64,000 nt of DNA from positions 124,001-188,000 of the forward strand of contig CANMWG010000004.1 of assembly GCA_947501555.1 (NCBI GenBank). Direction: 5' to 3'. The notes below the pieces were generated by a model. The model did not search any database. It saw only the letters and a list, made by a program, of their open reading frames with translations, and had not been told where the DNA came from. Position numbers and translations under genes: made by a program. The DNA is from an uncultured Paracoccaceae bacterium. GTDB taxonomy: Bacteria > Pseudomonadota > Alphaproteobacteria > Rhodobacterales > Rhodobacteraceae. Positions 38,048-46,644 of this stretch are shown here, piece by piece; position 1 is the stretch's first letter; each line of letters begins with the position of its first letter.

Positions 38048-40135
38048 TTACCGGCTCAAGCCTTCGCGCAGTTGTCGCGTGATGTTATCAAGTTGCGACG
38101 GTTTGCGAATGACGCGTGGCGTTATCATGACCAATAGCTCGGTCCGTGCGATGTCATTGCTGGTCTGCTTAAATAATTCCCCAACAACAGGGATATCGCT
38201 GACGATAGGTACCCCGGTGGTCACATCGATTTGACTATCTTGGATCAACCCGCCCAGCAAAGCTGTTCTGCCGGATTGAACCACAATATCCGAAGTGATC
38301 GTGCGTTGTTGGATAGTCGGGGTCAAATCGTTGATTTCCGCCCCGCTTGGCGCCACAGAGCTGACTTCTTGCACAATGTTCAGCAAAACGGAGTTATCCG
38401 CGCCGATACTTGGCGTGACCTCAAGAATCACACCGGTGTCGCGGATCTCAATTTCATTAGTTGTAGTTGTTGTCCCGTCCGTCTGCGCGTCTGTTGAGCT
38501 GGTCAAGAACGGAACCTGGTCACCGATGGACAGGCGTGCCGAACTACCGTCAAGGACTGTCAGATAGGGTGAAGAAATGATCCGAACGTCGGTCACGCTT
38601 TCGAGTGCGGTGAGAACGATGTCGGTCGAACTGCCGCCTATCGACGCAAAGCTTCCAAAGAAGCCGGCTGTACCAGGATCTGTCGGTGCCGTTGTTGTCG
38701 ATGATCGGATATTGACGTTCGCTCTGTTGAGGAACGACTGCACGCCGAAACTGAGGTTATCGTTGACGTCGACCTCGACGATCGTGGCCTCGATCACAAC
38801 CTGCGCCAATGGCAGGTCAAGCGCTTGCACGACTTCGCGGATCCGCTTGAATTGCTCAAACGTGGCGAACACCAGCAACGCGTTGTTTCGGCTGTCAGGC
38901 ACAATGGACACGCCCGCTGGAGAACTGCTGGCCGCCTGTGCCAGAACCGCTTCGGGGGGCGCATCTTCGGCTGCGTTTTCGGCACGGATATTCGCCGGTA
39001 CGGAGGTTGCGGTTGCCGACACGGTCGCGGCTTGGCTAAGTTCTGTGTTCGGGGTTCTGGCGCCTCCAAAAATCTGGTTCAACTGCTCCGAGATTTCAGC
39101 CGCGGGAAGGTGCGTCAAAGGAATGATCCGCAATGCGGCCGTGTCACGCAAATCACGGTCCAGCCCCCGGATCAATTGTCGCGTGTTGCTCATGATGCCA
39201 GCGTCGCGGGCACTGATCAGGAGTGACTGTTGGTTTTCAAGTGGAATGACAACCGGAATGCGCGACTGTGGCGTGCCAAGTTGTTCGAAATAGGTGAGCA
39301 CAGCGGTCGCCACAGACTCGGGTGCGCTGCGTTGCAGGCTGACGATGGCAACCAGATCACGTCCGACCCCGGTCTCAACCAAGGTGTTCACCAAGTTAAC
39401 GACAGCTGCGATGTCCGCTGCGCTCGCGCTCACGATCAGGGACCCATCATTGGGTACTGGCGTGACTGTCGCACCAATAGGAAGGATCTGCGCTACGACG
39501 TTCGTGATTTCGTTCAGATCACCCCGTTCAACTCTGATCACGCGCGTCTCAAACTCAGAACTGGCACCAATAGCCGCGTTCAGCTCAAGCTGCTCAATCG
39601 TTTCAGGCGCACCAATTTGGTACACGCCGTTGATCAACTTCATCACATAGCCCTGCGCGCCAAGAATATCACGCAGGATGGTTGGAATCTCGGACCTGAG
39701 CACCGGCGCACGGGTTTCAAAATCGATGGTGCCTTGCAGCGGTGTTGCCGCGATGTAATTTGCAGATAGAAGCCCACCTAACAGCTGATCAACAACCAAT
39801 GTCAGAGGGTCGTTGTCGAACCTGATCTCAACCCGTTGATTAGGGTTGAACGGGTCCGCACCTGCCCCGTTCAATTCGTCGATGTTTTGCGCTTGCTCGG
39901 TGCGAAACGCCGGGTCTTCATTGGGCTCAAAATCCAATTCCAAAAAGGTGTCTTCCTGCAGTCCTGTGACACCGCTGCGATTGACGAAAAGCGTGTTTAT
40001 CTGCAACCCAAGGGTGCTGTCGCCACCAGTTTCAAGGTCTGCCAGACTGTCACGATCCAAACGCGACGTACGTCCATCGTCCAAAGTGGTACAGGCGGTT
40101 AAGGCGAGAACGAAGGCTAGAAAGATGAAGCGCAT
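38048..40135 (-). CDS. sctC: GspD-like lipoprotein secretin, proposed T3SS outer-membrane ring (SctC)
   Basis: The 695-residue protein has a lipoprotein signal (MRFIFLAFVLALTAC, lipid at Cys15), N-domains (N0/N1-type at about 95-260 and repeats near 270-480) and a C-terminal secretin channel (ARLSIGDQVPFLTSS, QQRTITSDIVVQSGRTALLGG, VPIVSDIPVVGELF, TELLVMITPRVIR). The channel signature is closer to type II GspD than to YscC/InvG, and lipidation of the secretin itself is unusual for a T3SS. No other type II genes lie in the window, so the most economical reading is that it serves as the T3SS outer ring. It has its own promoter region with a predicted operator at 40268-40283. Confidence 0.8.
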   Translation of the reverse strand: MRFIFLAFVLALTACTTLDDGRTSRLDRDSLADLETGGDSTLGLQINTLFVNRSGVTGLQEDTFLELDFEPNEDPAFRTEQAQNIDELNGAGADPFNPNQRVEIRFDNDPLTLVVDQLLGGLLSANYIAATPLQGTIDFETRAPVLRSEIPTILRDILGAQGYVMKLINGVYQIGAPETIEQLELNAAIGASSEFETRVIRVERGDLNEITNVVAQILPIGATVTPVPNDGSLIVSASAADIAAVVNLVNTLVETGVGRDLVAIVSLQRSAPESVATAVLTYFEQLGTPQSRIPVVIPLENQQSLLISARDAGIMSNTRQLIRGLDRDLRDTAALRIIPLTHLPAAEISEQLNQIFGGARTPNTELSQAATVSATATSVPANIRAENAAEDAPPEAVLAQAASSSPAGVSIVPDSRNNALLVFATFEQFKRIREVVQALDLPLAQVVIEATIVEVDVNDNLSFGVQSFLNRANVNIRSSTTTAPTDPGTAGFFGSFASIGGSSTDIVLTALESVTDVRIISSPYLTVLDGSSARLSIGDQVPFLTSSTDAQTDGTTTTTNEIEIRDTGVILEVTPSIGADNSVLLNIVQEVSSVAPSGAEINDLTPTIQQRTITSDIVVQSGRTALLGGLIQDSQIDVTTGVPIVSDIPVVGELFKQTSNDIARTELLVMITPRVIRKPSQLDNITRQLREGLSR

Positions 40136-40267
40136 ACTCAGAACCTTACTTCTTGTCTTGAGGGAATTGTTTTGAACGTTGATTTCTGCGGCGCTGGCAT
40201 TTCAGTTTTCCAGCATGTTCGGATCAGTTGAGGCTGCTCTTGCGTAGAGGTTCGCAATTGATTCCGC

Positions 40268-40283
40268 TGTATCAAATAGTACA
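40268..40283 (-). promoter_or_regulatory. Predicted Crp/Fnr-type operator upstream of sctC
   Basis: TGTATCAAATAGTACA (plus-strand reading) has the TGT-N10-ACA geometry of CRP/FNR sites and differs from the best copy at 46629 at two positions. It lies in the sctD-sctC gap, 132 bases before the sctC start. Going leftward, a TACGCA candidate -10 sits 21 bases past the site edge (40246-40241), the class II spacing. Confidence 0.6.
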
Positions 40284-40309
40284 TCTTTAGCCGGCCCAGC
40301 GGCTTCACA

Positions 40310-42505
40310 CTAACCACCTGATTTCCAGTGCAGTGATGCGTCATAGACGGTCACCAACAGCCGGTCTTTTTCCTTAATCAAGAGCCCAAGCTCGCCGACA
40401 TTCACTAGCAGACTGCTGGGTTCGGGTTGTTCACCCTCGTTGAACCGCGTGCCGGTTGTCAACTGCGCATAGCGGTTCTGGAATCCCATATTCACCCCAG
40501 ATAAATCGATCGGATAGGCATTGAGCCCCCGGACGATAAAGCGAATGAATTCCGGGTTAAGATGGCTTTCTTGGAGGTAAAGCGACAGGGCGGAAAGGTC
40601 GATATCTTGTTCTGCGCTCAAGCGGGCCGCACAGGCTGACAAGCGGCTTGGGTTCAACGCGGCCTCAAGCAATAAGACCTGGGCTTCTAGATTGATGATA
40701 CTGATATCAACCTCATCCGATACACTCAGATAGTCGAGCCAAAAAAGTGTATAGGGAAGATTTCCAAATGCCGCGATGGAATTGTCCCAGCATTCAGTGA
40801 AATCTGTCGTTGGGGTGACAAGCAGGTTCAAATAGTGGTCCTGCGCCGCATCCCCGCCGAGTGCTGGGCCCCAAAGATATTTCATCTGCGCCAAAGTGGC
40901 CTCGACGTCGCCCAGTTGCGCTAACTCATCACGGTACGTCGTGGAGGCAGCGACGCCCGTTCCCTCTGACAATACAGCCTTCGTCATATTGAAGAGCACG
41001 CGCGTGCCCCGAATGCTCTCCGGTCGTGATGCGCGGTTGAGGAGCTGTGGCCGGATTGCGGTTGGCTGTTGGGCGGCCATGGGTTGTGACGCACGTGGCC
41101 CAAAATTCTGTTGGGCCCCGTCGGATGACGCCGCCCCGGATTGCTGAGCGGCGAGTTGGCGGCTGAGCACAACGCTGCTGAAACCTTCAAAGACCTCTTC
41201 AGGGCCAAACGATCCTTCTCTCAGGCGCGCAAGATCAAGAACAACCCCGACCTGACTAGACTGAAGACTGCTAGGATCTGCCGCAACGGGTGTCGCTTCG
41301 ATCCCGTTGCCAGTGGTCGTCCCGAGCGCATCTAACGACCCAACGATGACAGGCTGGCCAGGCCGGGCAGAGACTGGATCAGCGATGACATCGCCATTTT
41401 CATCGACCAATTGAACAAATGATCGTAGCGCTATCTTGTCAGCATACCGCCTAGCGTAGGATTGGATGAACCCGACCCAATTGTCGATCTTCTCTGCAAC
41501 GACGACCCCGTTGGCCTCAACAAGTAGCCCATCCAACCGGACGATGACGCCTTCTTCCAATTCCGACCGGGCCAGTAAGGCCCGAATTTGTTCCAGATAA
41601 TCATTCGCGGTTTGGACCTGCACATTGATGTCTGCGACACCAACCACATTTTGAGAAAGTGCCTCTACGAGCCGCTCGACCCTGGTTTCGTCAAGAACGT
41701 CGCCGCGGAGTGTCAGGACGCCGTCGTTTCCTATCGAAAACTCAACCGGGATCTGTTGGTTTTCCACAATGGCCCGGGTTTCGTTTTCAATCACACTGCG
41801 TGACCAAACTCTGAACCGAACGGGAATTGCCGTTTCATCGACCGCGTTACGCAGGGCCCGTCGCTCAGCTGTTGTACCTACGTAACCGACTGCTTCGATG
41901 ATGCCGTCGACCTCTTGTGTTACACTGATATTGTCGGAAAATGGAAATGCATCCAACGCTGAAGTGACAATGGCAAGGTCCGGCCGTTCATCCGATGCTG
42001 CAACCGCGTTGGCATCTTGCGATGATCCACTCGCGAGCCACCCAAACGAAAGCAGTGTCGCCACGAGGATCACCGAAACGGTCATAAAACGGCCGATGCC
42101 CCATTTGGATTGGGTCACAATTGGCGGCGGGTTCGATATTTTCTTTGTTTCGGTGACAGGCACAAATGCGTTTACATTGGACCAATCAGCACTTGGTGAT
42201 CCTATGGCAAAGGAGGTGGTTCCTATCGTAATGACATCCAAGGCCTCGATCTCTTGCCAGGTTTCGTCACCTGCAAGAATGCTAATCCCGGCGCGTGTTG
42301 CGACGGTTCCAGCACCACCTGCCGCATTGATCACCCCATCTTCAAGCCGCAGGCGTGCATGCCCGGGTTTTAGGCTGACATCTACAAAGTGCAGATCATC
42401 CTCGGGCCCAGACCCGAGGACATATTCCGCATCGACAAGCGATACTTCGGCGCCTGCCTGCGCGCCCGCCAGAACTTTTAAGACGTAGGTGTTTTCTCTT
42501 GCCAT
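40310..42505 (-). CDS. sctD: T3SS inner-membrane ring protein SctD with long C-terminal extension
   Basis: The 731-residue protein has a cytoplasmic FHA domain (about 5-105: VLGSGPEDDLHFVDVSLKPGH), one transmembrane helix (141-158) and periplasmic ring-building/BON-like domains (VDGIIEAVGYVGTTAERRA, LTLRGDVLDETRVERLVEA) to about residue 400. This is the YscD/PrgH layout. Usual SctD proteins are about 350-450 residues; here a further 330 residues follow, beginning with a low-complexity Gln/Ala stretch and continuing as an apparently folded domain with two Cys pairs. It pairs with SctJ to form the inner rings. Last gene of the unit that includes the regulator and needle. Confidence 0.85.
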   Translation of the reverse strand: MARENTYVLKVLAGAQAGAEVSLVDAEYVLGSGPEDDLHFVDVSLKPGHARLRLEDGVINAAGGAGTVATRAGISILAGDETWQEIEALDVITIGTTSFAIGSPSADWSNVNAFVPVTETKKISNPPPIVTQSKWGIGRFMTVSVILVATLLSFGWLASGSSQDANAVAASDERPDLAIVTSALDAFPFSDNISVTQEVDGIIEAVGYVGTTAERRALRNAVDETAIPVRFRVWSRSVIENETRAIVENQQIPVEFSIGNDGVLTLRGDVLDETRVERLVEALSQNVVGVADINVQVQTANDYLEQIRALLARSELEEGVIVRLDGLLVEANGVVVAEKIDNWVGFIQSYARRYADKIALRSFVQLVDENGDVIADPVSARPGQPVIVGSLDALGTTTGNGIEATPVAADPSSLQSSQVGVVLDLARLREGSFGPEEVFEGFSSVVLSRQLAAQQSGAASSDGAQQNFGPRASQPMAAQQPTAIRPQLLNRASRPESIRGTRVLFNMTKAVLSEGTGVAASTTYRDELAQLGDVEATLAQMKYLWGPALGGDAAQDHYLNLLVTPTTDFTECWDNSIAAFGNLPYTLFWLDYLSVSDEVDISIINLEAQVLLLEAALNPSRLSACAARLSAEQDIDLSALSLYLQESHLNPEFIRFIVRGLNAYPIDLSGVNMGFQNRYAQLTTGTRFNEGEQPEPSSLLVNVGELGLLIKEKDRLLVTVYDASLHWKSGG

Positions 42506-42612
42506 GGTCCCAACTCAGCCTCGGTAAAGCACTTGAAAATATCAGGCTGGCGAAAGCGCGCACGAAGAGACGGCCCAAAAGGCCAAATTATCGTATTAGC
42601 TTTCGCCAATCG

Positions 42613-42628
42613 GCCGCCAAATGGCGGC
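42613..42628 (-). repeat. Hairpin between the needle gene and sctD
   Basis: GCCGCC-ATTT-GGCGGC forms a 6-bp GC-only stem nine bases after the needle-gene stop, with no U-tract. It may slow read-through or protect the 3' end of the upstream message, favouring needle synthesis over SctD. Confidence 0.5.
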
Positions 42629-42636
42629 TATAAGCC

Positions 42637-42942
42637 TTAAGCGACGTTGCGTGCGATGGTTTTCAACGAATCTGACACGTTCTTGAGCATGTTCGAACGC
42701 AGGTTGGTAATCGCAGACCATGCGTTCATTGCCATTTGCATCGAAAACATTTTTTCGGTGTCGGACAAGTTTGTATTCTGCTCAATTTCCCGAATGTCTT
42801 CTTCGATTTCGGCCATTTGGGTCTGCAATTGATTTTGACGGAAAATCAAATCGAAACCATCGCGGTTTGCGTCTACACCTGTACCGAAGTCGGGCGTTTC
42901 TCCGGCTCCGGTGATCCCGGCGGATCCTGAAACAGTAGCCAT
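42637..42942 (-). CDS. sctF: T3SS needle protein SctF
   Basis: The 101-residue protein ends in a helical hairpin whose C-terminus aligns with needle subunits: SNMLKNVSDSLKTIARNV here against SNTVKVIKDVDAAIIQNF in MxiH/PrgI, keeping SN, Lys, Asp, Ile and Asn at matching spacing, with an aromatic/Arg segment (AWSAITNLR) before it. The N-terminal 30 residues are Gly-rich and flexible. Size and position, after a YscE-like gene and before sctD, fit. A good AAAGGA site precedes the ATG. Polymerises into the extracellular needle. Confidence 0.8.
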   Translation of the reverse strand: MATVSGSAGITGAGETPDFGTGVDANRDGFDLIFRQNQLQTQMAEIEEDIREIEQNTNLSDTEKMFSMQMAMNAWSAITNLRSNMLKNVSDSLKTIARNVA

Positions 42943-42955
42943 AGTCTAGTCCTTT

Positions 42956-43243
42956 CTAGTTTGGGTTTGATTCCGGTTCTTCGACCGGAAATATTGAAAC
43001 GATTTCATGCGCTGCGGCCAGTGCCTGGTAAACAGTTTGCGCTTTCCCGAATTCTTCAGTGGGCAAACCAGTCTTAATTTTATGAGAAATATCCTCACCG
43101 GAGGCACCTAGTGCGTCGAGAATCTCAGCTTTTAGCGAGGATCCTTCAGACGAAGCGAGCCTCTCTTCCAGATCGGTCATCCGGAAATTCAATTCATCAT
43201 TCATTTCGTTCGTCCACTCATGCTTATTCCAAACCTTAATCAT
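42956..43243 (-). CDS. Candidate needle co-chaperone, YscE/EscE-like
   Basis: The 95-residue helical protein (NFRMTDLEERLASSEGSS, then LPTEEFGKAQTVYQALAAAHE and IVSIFPVEEPES) has the two-helix pattern of YscE/SsaE co-chaperones, with a central GL/GG turn and a C-terminal helix rich in Ala and Ile. These proteins, with a TPR partner (YscG), keep needle subunits unpolymerised in the cytoplasm. The gene lies directly before sctF and overlaps the regulator stop by eight bases. Similarity is structural rather than a sequence match, so this is inference. Confidence 0.6.
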   Translation of the reverse strand: MIKVWNKHEWTNEMNDELNFRMTDLEERLASSEGSSLKAEILDALGASGEDISHKIKTGLPTEEFGKAQTVYQALAAAHEIVSIFPVEEPESNPN

Positions 43244-43931
43244 CAAACGTCAAATCTAGAATTGATTCACGATCTAATACCAGAATTTTTCGGTTTTCAA
43301 TTGCGATCCAGTTATTCACTTCCCAGCCTTTTAACATGCGGTTTATATTACCACGCGTACCCCGCGCCATAGATCCAAGATCGCTTTGATTCACGGCGGA
43401 ACCGAGGCACGCGACCTCTTTTCCGTGATAGATTGCCTTTTCACCCAGACTGTCGACTAAGCGCAACAATGACTGGGCAAGGCGCGCTTGCAGGCTTTTG
43501 AGATAAAGACTTTTGGTCACGTCAATATATGTCCGATAGCGTTTCGCAATTAACTTGCTCAATGCGTTTTGAAGCTGGCCACCGCATCTGTCCGTCGCAT
43601 TGTTGAAATCCGCCTTTACGGACAGGATTTGAGTCTTTCCAATTGCAGAGGCAGTATCTGGATATTGCCCGCCATCAAATACACCAAGCTCTCCAAAGCT
43701 ATGGCCCGGGGGTACAATAGTGTAGAGAATCGCAGTTCCATCTTCCATTAGATAGGAAAGGCGTACATGCCCGGAAATAACAAAGTGAAAACTAGTCGCA
43801 TCATCTTCTTGAAAATAGATGATGCCGTTATTTGAGAAAGTGCGTGTGACAGATTTCTGTACGATAGAATCTTTCACTGGCCGCGGAAGCTCAGCGAATT
43901 CTTCGGACCAATCTATCACATGCTTTCCCAT
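43236..43931 (-). CDS. Crp/Fnr-family transcription regulator of the T3SS locus
   Basis: The 231-residue protein has an N-terminal cyclic-nucleotide-binding-like beta-roll (FHFVISGHVRLSYLMEDGTA, PPGHSFGELGVFDGGQ), a dimer helix (KLIAKRYRTYIDVTKS) and a C-terminal winged helix-turn-helix with recognition helix near residues 191-203. Aligned with E. coli CRP, Arg180 and Arg185 are kept (R193, R198) but Glu181 is Gly194. The Arg82 that holds cAMP phosphate is not seen, and there is no N-terminal Cys cluster as in FNR, so its signal is unknown. It lies within the secretion locus and is the obvious candidate to bind the repeated TGTAC-type sites. Confidence 0.9.
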   Translation of the reverse strand: MGKHVIDWSEEFAELPRPVKDSIVQKSVTRTFSNNGIIYFQEDDATSFHFVISGHVRLSYLMEDGTAILYTIVPPGHSFGELGVFDGGQYPDTASAIGKTQILSVKADFNNATDRCGGQLQNALSKLIAKRYRTYIDVTKSLYLKSLQARLAQSLLRLVDSLGEKAIYHGKEVACLGSAVNQSDLGSMARGTRGNINRMLKGWEVNNWIAIENRKILVLDRESILDLTFDD

Positions 43932-43952
43932 CTTGAATTCAACCTGTGCGGA

Positions 43953-44222
43953 TTAAAGTTTCTTTGTTTCTGCGGGGTCGACATATGGAGTGTTCAATTT
44001 GACTTCCTGCGCCGGGTCAAAAACTTCGGTTTCGTATTTGATGCCCAGCTCGGTCACTTGCTGCTGATCATCGAGCATATCGGCAAACTGTTTCGCCTTG
44101 GCATCACTCGATGCAGGCGCATTTGGGTTGGCCTTTTCCGATTGAATTGTCGCGTCGGATGACGTTGCCGGGTTGTTGATGACGGCTGGGATGTGTGCGC
44201 TGTTTGAAACAGGGTTTTCCAT
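43953..44222 (-). CDS. Small disordered orphan, possible T3SS substrate
   Basis: I do not recognise this 89-residue protein (from ATG 44220-44222, after GAGGAA; an in-frame ATG at 44234 adds four residues). It is rich in Asn, Ser, Ala, Pro and acidic residues, with one short helix-prone part (DAKAKQFADMLDDQQQVTEL) and no membrane segment or signal peptide. It is the first gene of the regulator-needle unit, immediately behind a predicted operator. A secreted early substrate or a regulatory partner are both possible; neither is shown. Confidence 0.6.
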   Translation of the reverse strand: MENPVSNSAHIPAVINNPATSSDATIQSEKANPNAPASSDAKAKQFADMLDDQQQVTELGIKYETEVFDPAQEVKLNTPYVDPAETKKL

Positions 44223-44284
44223 TGCGTTCCTCATTGTCTGACAAGCAAATACTTGCCGTTCTATGTAACTACGCCTCAGCCCAC

Positions 44285-44300
44285 TGTGTTATTCTGTACA
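44285..44300 (-). promoter_or_regulatory. Predicted Crp/Fnr-type operator of the regulator-needle-sctD unit
   Basis: TGTGTTATTCTGTACA has the TGT-N10-ACA form, inside a wider inverted repeat CACTGT/ACAGTG. On the minus strand TAGAAC (44263-44258) is a -10 candidate 21 bases past the site edge, the class II spacing. The unit includes the regulator gene, so autoregulation is implied. Confidence 0.6.
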
Positions 44301-44417
44301 GTGTCGCTTTTTTTAAATTTTTTGTAACCGCATGGTCAGCCGGATTGGAATTGTCATAGAAATAAGTACTTTGACGCCTTGTAACCCTCCCAAACACAAC
44401 ACCAGTCGCGGCTGCTT

Positions 44418-46535
44418 CTATGTGGCGACACCCAATTTTATGCGTTCGAGGGGCTGAATGTTGGTGTCGGCGGTCAATTCCTGGAATGACAGCACAGCTA
44501 GTGTCGGGAAATCGCGCTCGACCACCTTCCGCATGAACCGACGGATATCCATCGGAGCCAACAAAACCGGCGTGCTCGCGTGGGATGACAGCGTCCCGGT
44601 AGCCCCTTTCAAAGCGGCAACAATCTGTCGGTGCACGTCTGGTGACAATGCAAGATAGGATGCTCCGCTTGTCTGCCGGACAGCACCGCGGACTTCGTCT
44701 TCAATTTCTTTCGACAATAAATAAGCTGGGATGATGTTTTGCCCGCCGGAAAATTTATAGGTGACATAGCGCGATAATGCACTGCGCACATGTTCGTTCA
44801 GCATGATTGGGTCCTTTTCGCGCTGACCCCATTCGACCAAAGCCTCTAAGATCGTCCGCATGTCGCGGATTGAAATTTCTTCACTAACGAGGCGCTGCAA
44901 AACGTCTGTAATGGTTGTGATTGACAGCGCCCGTGTCGCCTCGCGGACCAATTCACTATAGTTTTTCTCCATCTGGTTCATCAGATACATCGTCTCTTGA
45001 ATACCAATGAATTCAGCTGCGTTATTCTTCAGAACATGTGCCAGATGATAGGTCAGCATGGACGATAGCGTCATGACCTGGATGCCCGCCCGTTGGACCA
45101 TTCCGTGATGCTTCATCGCGACCCAATAGCTGGGCGTGTTAGGTAAGAAGTCGTCGCCGATTTCATACGGGATGTTGAACATCTTCAGGTTGGCTTCCGT
45201 CTCGCGCACGATGACGAAACCCGGGCGTGCTTGCCCTGCAGCCACAGGGATTTCATTCACCATGATCCGGTATTCGCCGTCTTTGAGGTTGTCATTCAGC
45301 CGTAGATTGATCCCTGGAAACGGCACCCCAAGGTCAAAATAAAGGGCCCGCCGGACCCGTGCGACCTCATTGTCCAGCTTCTCAGGCCGGATCGCCGCAC
45401 GGACACTGGATGCGATGTCGACGATGAGCGGCACTGTTAGGGCAAAGGTTACCGGCTCAACTTTTTCAAAGTCGTCGCCTTCTTCGGGGAAAGATGGTGG
45501 TGTGTTATGAGGTTGGATTGCGGGCGCAAAGGCTGGCATCTCATTCGCGCCAGAGCCCGATTTCGCTGACAGAGATTGCTTCTTCATGATCAAATAGCCG
45601 CCCGCAGCGCAAAGTGCCGCAAGCACCAAAAAGACGAGTGATGGAAAGCCGGGCACAATCGCGAAGCCGACCAAAATACCTGACGCGATCAAGAGTGCCT
45701 TGGGTTCGCTGACGATCTGATGTGCAATATCGCTGCCGAGGTCTTCGTTTTCCTCAGAGGCCACCCGCGTGACAATGAAACCCGCGGTAATCGAGATAAA
45801 GAGCGCGGGGATTTGTGACACAAGACCGTCACCAATCGTGAGGATGGCGTAGACGTTAAGCGCCTCTGACATCGACATGTCCCGTTGGTAGGCCCCTATC
45901 AAGACGCCGCCGATAATGTTCACGGCGATAATGATCAGGCCCGCAATTGCATCGCCTTTGACGAATTTCATGGCGCCATCCATCGCACCATAAAGCTGGC
46001 TTTCTTTTTCCAGCTTGTTCCGCCGCTTTTTGGCTTCGTCGATTTCGATCATGCCTGCCCGCATGTCGCTATCAATCGACATTTGTTTGCCCGGCATGGA
46101 GTCAAGTGAGAACCGCGCAGATACCTCGGCCACCCGTTCTGACCCTTTTGTGATCACCAAAAAGTTCACGATGGTAAGGATCAAAAATATCACCGCGCCC
46201 ACGATCAAATTGCCAGAAACTACGAAGTTGCCGAATGTATCTACGATCTCGCCCGCGTCGGCTTGGAGAAGGATCAATCGTGTCGTCGTGATAGAGAGCG
46301 CCAAGCGAAACAGGGTCGTCAGCAGCAGGATCGAGGGGAATGCTGAAAAGCGCACGACATCCGAGATATAGACCGCAACCATCAGCAAAATGGCCGCCAA
46401 GCAAAGGTTCACTGCAATCAAGATGTCCACGACAAACGTCGGCAGCGGCAGGATCATCATAAAGACAATACAGATCAGTAGGAACGCCAGAACCACGTCG
46501 TTCCGTTTGGACAGCATATTCAGAAATTTTACCAT
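44418..46535 (-). CDS. sctV: T3SS export gate protein SctV
   Basis: The 705-residue FlhA/YscV family protein forms the nonameric export gate. The N-terminal half has about eight membrane helices (for example VVLAFLLICIVFMMILPL, SGNLIVGAVIFLILTIVNF) and the FHIPEP-type loop (RFSLDSMPGKQMSIDSDMRAG, then IDEAKKRRNKLE). The C-terminal cytoplasmic domain (VNEIPVAAGQARPGFVIVR and onward) binds chaperone-substrate complexes. Start at ATG 46533-46535; a GTG at 46577 is possible. Transcribed leftward and alone, divergent from the main sct operon, sharing the operator at 46629-46644. Confidence 0.95.
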   Translation of the reverse strand: MVKFLNMLSKRNDVVLAFLLICIVFMMILPLPTFVVDILIAVNLCLAAILLMVAVYISDVVRFSAFPSILLLTTLFRLALSITTTRLILLQADAGEIVDTFGNFVVSGNLIVGAVIFLILTIVNFLVITKGSERVAEVSARFSLDSMPGKQMSIDSDMRAGMIEIDEAKKRRNKLEKESQLYGAMDGAMKFVKGDAIAGLIIIAVNIIGGVLIGAYQRDMSMSEALNVYAILTIGDGLVSQIPALFISITAGFIVTRVASEENEDLGSDIAHQIVSEPKALLIASGILVGFAIVPGFPSLVFLVLAALCAAGGYLIMKKQSLSAKSGSGANEMPAFAPAIQPHNTPPSFPEEGDDFEKVEPVTFALTVPLIVDIASSVRAAIRPEKLDNEVARVRRALYFDLGVPFPGINLRLNDNLKDGEYRIMVNEIPVAAGQARPGFVIVRETEANLKMFNIPYEIGDDFLPNTPSYWVAMKHHGMVQRAGIQVMTLSSMLTYHLAHVLKNNAAEFIGIQETMYLMNQMEKNYSELVREATRALSITTITDVLQRLVSEEISIRDMRTILEALVEWGQREKDPIMLNEHVRSALSRYVTYKFSGGQNIIPAYLLSKEIEDEVRGAVRQTSGASYLALSPDVHRQIVAALKGATGTLSSHASTPVLLAPMDIRRFMRKVVERDFPTLAVLSFQELTADTNIQPLERIKLGVAT

Positions 46536-46628
46536 GAAATGACGGCCCAAGGTTAAGGTTGTTCTCTTGCTCAACACCTCCGAACAGAGGCTTGCCTTGC
46601 TTCTCTAGGGCATCAGCCGCGACCGAAG

Positions 46629-46644
46629 TGTACCAAATTGTACA
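46629..46644. promoter_or_regulatory. Predicted Crp/Fnr-type operator between sctV and the main sct operon
   Basis: The best copy of the motif: TGTACCAAATTGTACA, a perfect TGTAC-N6-GTACA palindrome extended by G and C on the flanks. It lies in the 215-base divergent region. Rightward, TAGATG (46666-46671) and leftward TAGAGA (46607-46602) each sit 21 bases from the site edge, so one site could serve both promoters in class II geometry. Confidence 0.7.

Noticed and set aside
38048..40135. Stand-alone type II or Tad secretin
   Set aside because: No type II or Tad components occur in the window, and the gene shares the operator type of the T3SS units.
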